Positions 8,601-9,806 of a DNA stretch of 9,806 nt are shown here, one piece after another. Positions within the stretch are counted from its first letter, which is position 1, and each line of letters starts with the position of its first letter. This DNA is from an uncultured Chlorobiaceae bacterium. GTDB taxonomy: Bacteria; Bacteroidota; Chlorobiia; Chlorobiales; Chlorobiaceae. Below the pieces are notes generated by a model. That model was not told where the DNA came from. It saw only the letters and a program-made list of their open reading frames with translations, and ran no database searches. Location: assembly GCA_903929845.1 (NCBI GenBank), contig CAIYWF010000182.1, positions 1 to 9,806 of the forward strand, given 5' to 3'. The translations under genes and the position numbers were made by a program.

Positions 8601-8814
8601 TGAAAAACTCAATGTTCATCCAAACCTGCCAGCTCAATGGAATAAACTATCGCTGAGTGTTTGTTTCAGGAATAACCGTTATGCTCTTACTATCGAAAAG
8701 AACGATATCATTGTCAACCTGATCGAATCGGAGCAAGATGAGGCCCTCGCATGCATTGCCGGGCGCCATCTCACTCTGAAAAAAGGCGAGCCCTATCATT
8801 CAGCCTCCGTTTGA
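5650..8814 (+). CDS. Fusion of beta-phosphoglucomutase-type HAD domain and family GH65 glycoside phosphorylase
   Basis: A 1054-residue fusion. Residues 1-245 are a beta-phosphoglucomutase-like HAD: FDLDGV with D11 and D13, motif II S137-S139, K172 (GKPNPD) and E196-D197. A cap carrying DGKPR and GLGNRKN resembles the mycobacterial enzymes of this kind. From about 258 a GH65 protein follows: N-terminal beta-sandwich (GNGYLGIRG, 280-288), then the (alpha/alpha)6 barrel with GHIFWDE at 603-609, the general acid E746 in GPDEFHE, K867-Q868, and a phosphate-binding loop RTSHGSTLS at 911-919 (H914, S916, T917), then GTTLEGIH (955-962). Retention of the phosphate loop argues for an inverting phosphorylase. 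Expected activity: alpha-glucosyl disaccharide (trehalose, kojibiose, maltose, or a phosphorylated form) plus phosphate gives beta-glucose 1-phosphate, which the mutase domain turns into glucose 6-phosphate. The reverse direction is equally possible. An in-frame TTG at 5620 would add ten residues; the ATG is preferred because MSNIFKGAIFDLDG is the normal domain start. Confidence 0.9.
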   Translation: MSNIFKGAIFDLDGVITGTAKVHSLAWESMFNSFLKNYTENNNEPYVPFDPSHDYHKYVDGKPRMEGVKSFLLSRDIELPFGELDDIPEKETVCGLGNRKNSLFTEILIKEGPEVYTSSIDLINVLISKGIRIGIASSSCNCQLILKLAKLEHLFETRVDGEVSIELRLKGKPNPDIFIMAARNLGLEPHECVVVEDAISGVQAGFRGNFGMVLGIARDIEGSKLREQGADIVVSDLGEITIKEIEQWFSKGINYEGWNLTYTDFSAKEEKVRETLTSSGNGYLGIRGSYEGSSSSQHHYPGTYIAGVFNRVPSEVHGQTVFNNDFVNTPNWLPVEFRIGGGKFIDPFEQKILSYRQNLNLRNGLMEREIVIQDNLGRITSIGSSRFASMDDPHRCALKFTLKPVNYSADVEFRSGIDGRIQNKNVARYSELTSDHLEHVEGFSEDQIILLHVRTNVSHYDIVTGTKTRILSHGKPAVIERSTLSENRYIGELFTMALSPNKSCTVEKLASIYTSLDTKTSNPVKAAKLSLESEDSFDSLFKAHVNAWEKIWKQADMIVEGDRFSQKLLRLHTYHMMCTASIHNPSIDAGMPARGLNGEAYRGHIFWDEIFILPFFNRLFPDISKALLMYRYRRLDAARKYARENGYKGAMYPWQTADDGLEDTQVLHFNPKSGTWGPDLSRLQRHVSIAVFYNVWRYIYDTDDTKFLNEYGAELMFEIARFWASISTYSSVTNKYHIEGVMGPDEFHETLPGSGKEGLKDNAYTNIMAVWLFDKAAEIGEKIDPAVLKRLMSKIQLNPDEFTQWQDISRHMNILIDNDGILEQFEGYKSLKELDWKHYRTMYGNIHRMDRILKAEDDSPDMYKVAKQPDVLMTFYTISPGEVAELLTKIGYQVPDALTLVRNNYAYYEPRTSHGSTLSKVVHSIISSYLYDGHDMAWKWFSEALKSDIQDTQGGTTLEGIHCGVMAGTLDTVIRYFAGISFYNEKLNVHPNLPAQWNKLSLSVCFRNNRYALTIEKNDIIVNLIESEQDEALACIAGRHLTLKKGEPYHSASV

Positions 8815-8817
8815 AGA

Positions 8818-8868
8818 TCAAGGGGGAGCAAGCATGAGAAGCATGCTCCCCCTTGGTTTTTATTTTTT
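8818..8868 (+). terminator. Strong intrinsic terminator after the phosphorylase fusion
   Basis: The 12-base arm at 8819-8830 (CAAGGGGGAGCA) pairs perfectly with 8844-8855, and a T-G wobble at 8818/8856 extends it. The T-rich run TTTTTATTTTTT follows at 8857-8868. It starts four bases after the stop codon, so it ends the two-gene sugar-phosphate transcript and insulates queA. A second pairing is possible inside it: AGCATG (8831-8836) with CATGCT (8842-8847), leaving AGCA bulged. The overlap arises because AGCA is repeated in tandem in the left arm. Confidence 0.93.
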
Positions 8869-8907
8869 ACATTTTATTGTTCTTCATGTTGACCTATTAA
8901 ACTTCTT

Positions 8908-9806
8908 ATGCGCCTGTCTAACTTTCGATATACTTTACCGAAAACAAAAATTGCTGATGAGCTGTCCTCGCCCAGGGATAAGTGCAAGATGATGGTGCTG
9001 AACAGGCGGAGAAAAGATTTTGAACACAAAGTTTTTGATGATATCGTCTCTTATTTTAAAAAAGGTGACTTGCTTGTCTTAAACAACAGCAGGGTTTTTC
9101 CTGCCAAGATATTCGGACAGAAAGAAAAAACTGACGCTAAAATCGAAGTGTTTTTGCTGAGAGTACTCAATAAAGAGGCTGGATTATGGGATGTATTGGT
9201 TGATCCTGCCCGGAAAGTAAGGGTAGGCAACAAGATTTACTTTGAGGAGGATGTTGTTGCTGAAGTCGTTGATAACACTACTTCCCGCGGAAGAACGATC
9301 AGGTTCCTGAATCCGGATATTGATGTCTTCAGCCTTGTTGAAAGAATCGGCAGCATTCCCCTTCCACCTTACTTTACTCGCCCACCAAGGGAGTCTGACA
9401 AAGAAAATTACCAGACCGTTTACGCCAGTGAGACCGGAGCAGTTGTTGCGCCAATGGCAGGCTTGCATTTTACCATGCCGATTCTGCAGAAAATCCAGAA
9501 GATTGGAGTTAAAATCCTGCCGATAACCCTTCATCCAAGCCTGAGCACCTTCAGCGCCATTGAAGTCGAGGACGTCTCCAAACATAAAATGGATTCTGAA
9601 TATTTCAATATTCCCTACCAGACGGCCATGGAGATCAATGAAACCAAGGTCAACAAAACAGGACGTGTCTTTGCTGTCGGAACAACAACCCTTCGTGTGC
9701 TGGAAGCCAACGCCACTGTTGATGGAAAAATAAAATTTGGAAGAGGCTGGACAGACAAGTTTATCTATCCCCCCTATCAATTCAAGGTGGTTGATGCTCT
9801 CCACAC
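8908..9806 (+). CDS. queA: S-adenosylmethionine:tRNA ribosyltransferase-isomerase, 3' end outside the window
   Basis: QueA transfers and isomerises the ribosyl part of S-adenosylmethionine onto preQ1 in tRNA, forming epoxyqueuosine at the wobble position of GUN anticodons. The 299 complete codons present cover most of the usual ~340-350 residues; the frame is open at the window edge. Family blocks in order: MRLSNFRYTLP at the start, LLVLNNSRVFPAKIFG (about 55-70), RGRTIRF, IGSIPLPPYF, YQTVYASETGAVVAPMAGLHFT, ITLHPSLSTFSAIEVED, AVGTTTLRVLE, and FIYPPYQFKVVDALH at the cut edge. The usual LHVGLGTF block reads LHPSLSTF here, a variation I associate with Chlorobi enzymes, and the usual APTAGLHFT reads APMAGLHFT. 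The ATG at 8908 is the natural start and has no Shine-Dalgarno sequence. The terminator 40 bases upstream implies its own promoter in 8869-8907, but I cannot point to a convincing one. Confidence 0.93.
   Translation, partial: MRLSNFRYTLPKTKIADELSSPRDKCKMMVLNRRRKDFEHKVFDDIVSYFKKGDLLVLNNSRVFPAKIFGQKEKTDAKIEVFLLRVLNKEAGLWDVLVDPARKVRVGNKIYFEEDVVAEVVDNTTSRGRTIRFLNPDIDVFSLVERIGSIPLPPYFTRPPRESDKENYQTVYASETGAVVAPMAGLHFTMPILQKIQKIGVKILPITLHPSLSTFSAIEVEDVSKHKMDSEYFNIPYQTAMEINETKVNKTGRVFAVGTTTLRVLEANATVDGKIKFGRGWTDKFIYPPYQFKVVDALH

Noticed and set aside
9184..9804. 206-codon - strand open frame opposite queA
   Set aside because: It is fully antisense to conserved QueA blocks and has no recognisable motif.

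Overview
The window is a bacterial chromosomal segment with every supported gene on the + strand. Several traits point to a green sulfur bacterium (Chlorobi, Chlorobiaceae-like): most starts lack a Shine-Dalgarno sequence, base composition is moderate, the QueA has a diverged TLHPSLSTF block, and a YugP-type metallopeptidase, a CAT-type permease and a compact Tmk lie together. This assignment rests on recognition alone, without a database search. Mobile elements, CRISPR arrays, tRNAs and rRNAs were looked for and not seen.

Layout. Positions 1-409 hold no convincing gene. They are GC-rich at the start, contain several small hairpins, and end in a good intrinsic terminator (410-443), so some + strand transcript probably ends there. 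Positions 444-583 are a leader with overlapping inverted repeats. A tightly packed set follows: a membrane-associated zinc metallopeptidase (584-1276), an APC-superfamily amino acid permease one base later (1278-2768), a short-chain dehydrogenase that starts inside the permease stop codon (ATGA overlap, 2765-3475), and thymidylate kinase tmk (3523-4161). The tmk start is preceded by a 47-base gap carrying a hairpin.

After an AT-rich 187-base gap with a possible promoter comes a two-gene sugar-phosphate module. It consists of a trehalose-6-phosphate-phosphatase-like HAD protein with a long uncharacterised N-terminal region (4349-5611) and a large fusion of a beta-phosphoglucomutase-type HAD domain to a family-65 glycoside phosphorylase (5650-8814). 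A strong intrinsic terminator (8818-8868) closes the module. The 5' part of queA (8908 onward) then runs off the end of the window.

How the genes may work together. The fused mutase and phosphorylase would interconvert an alpha-linked glucose disaccharide (or its phosphate) plus phosphate with beta-glucose 1-phosphate and then glucose 6-phosphate. A trehalose-phosphatase-like enzyme next to it suggests a route to or from trehalose or a related disaccharide that needs no nucleotide sugar. The same three domain types are, as I recall, found in one polypeptide in mycobacterial OtsB1, which supports a joint function. This pair is the most interesting content of the window. The direction of flux and the exact sugar cannot be read from the sequence.
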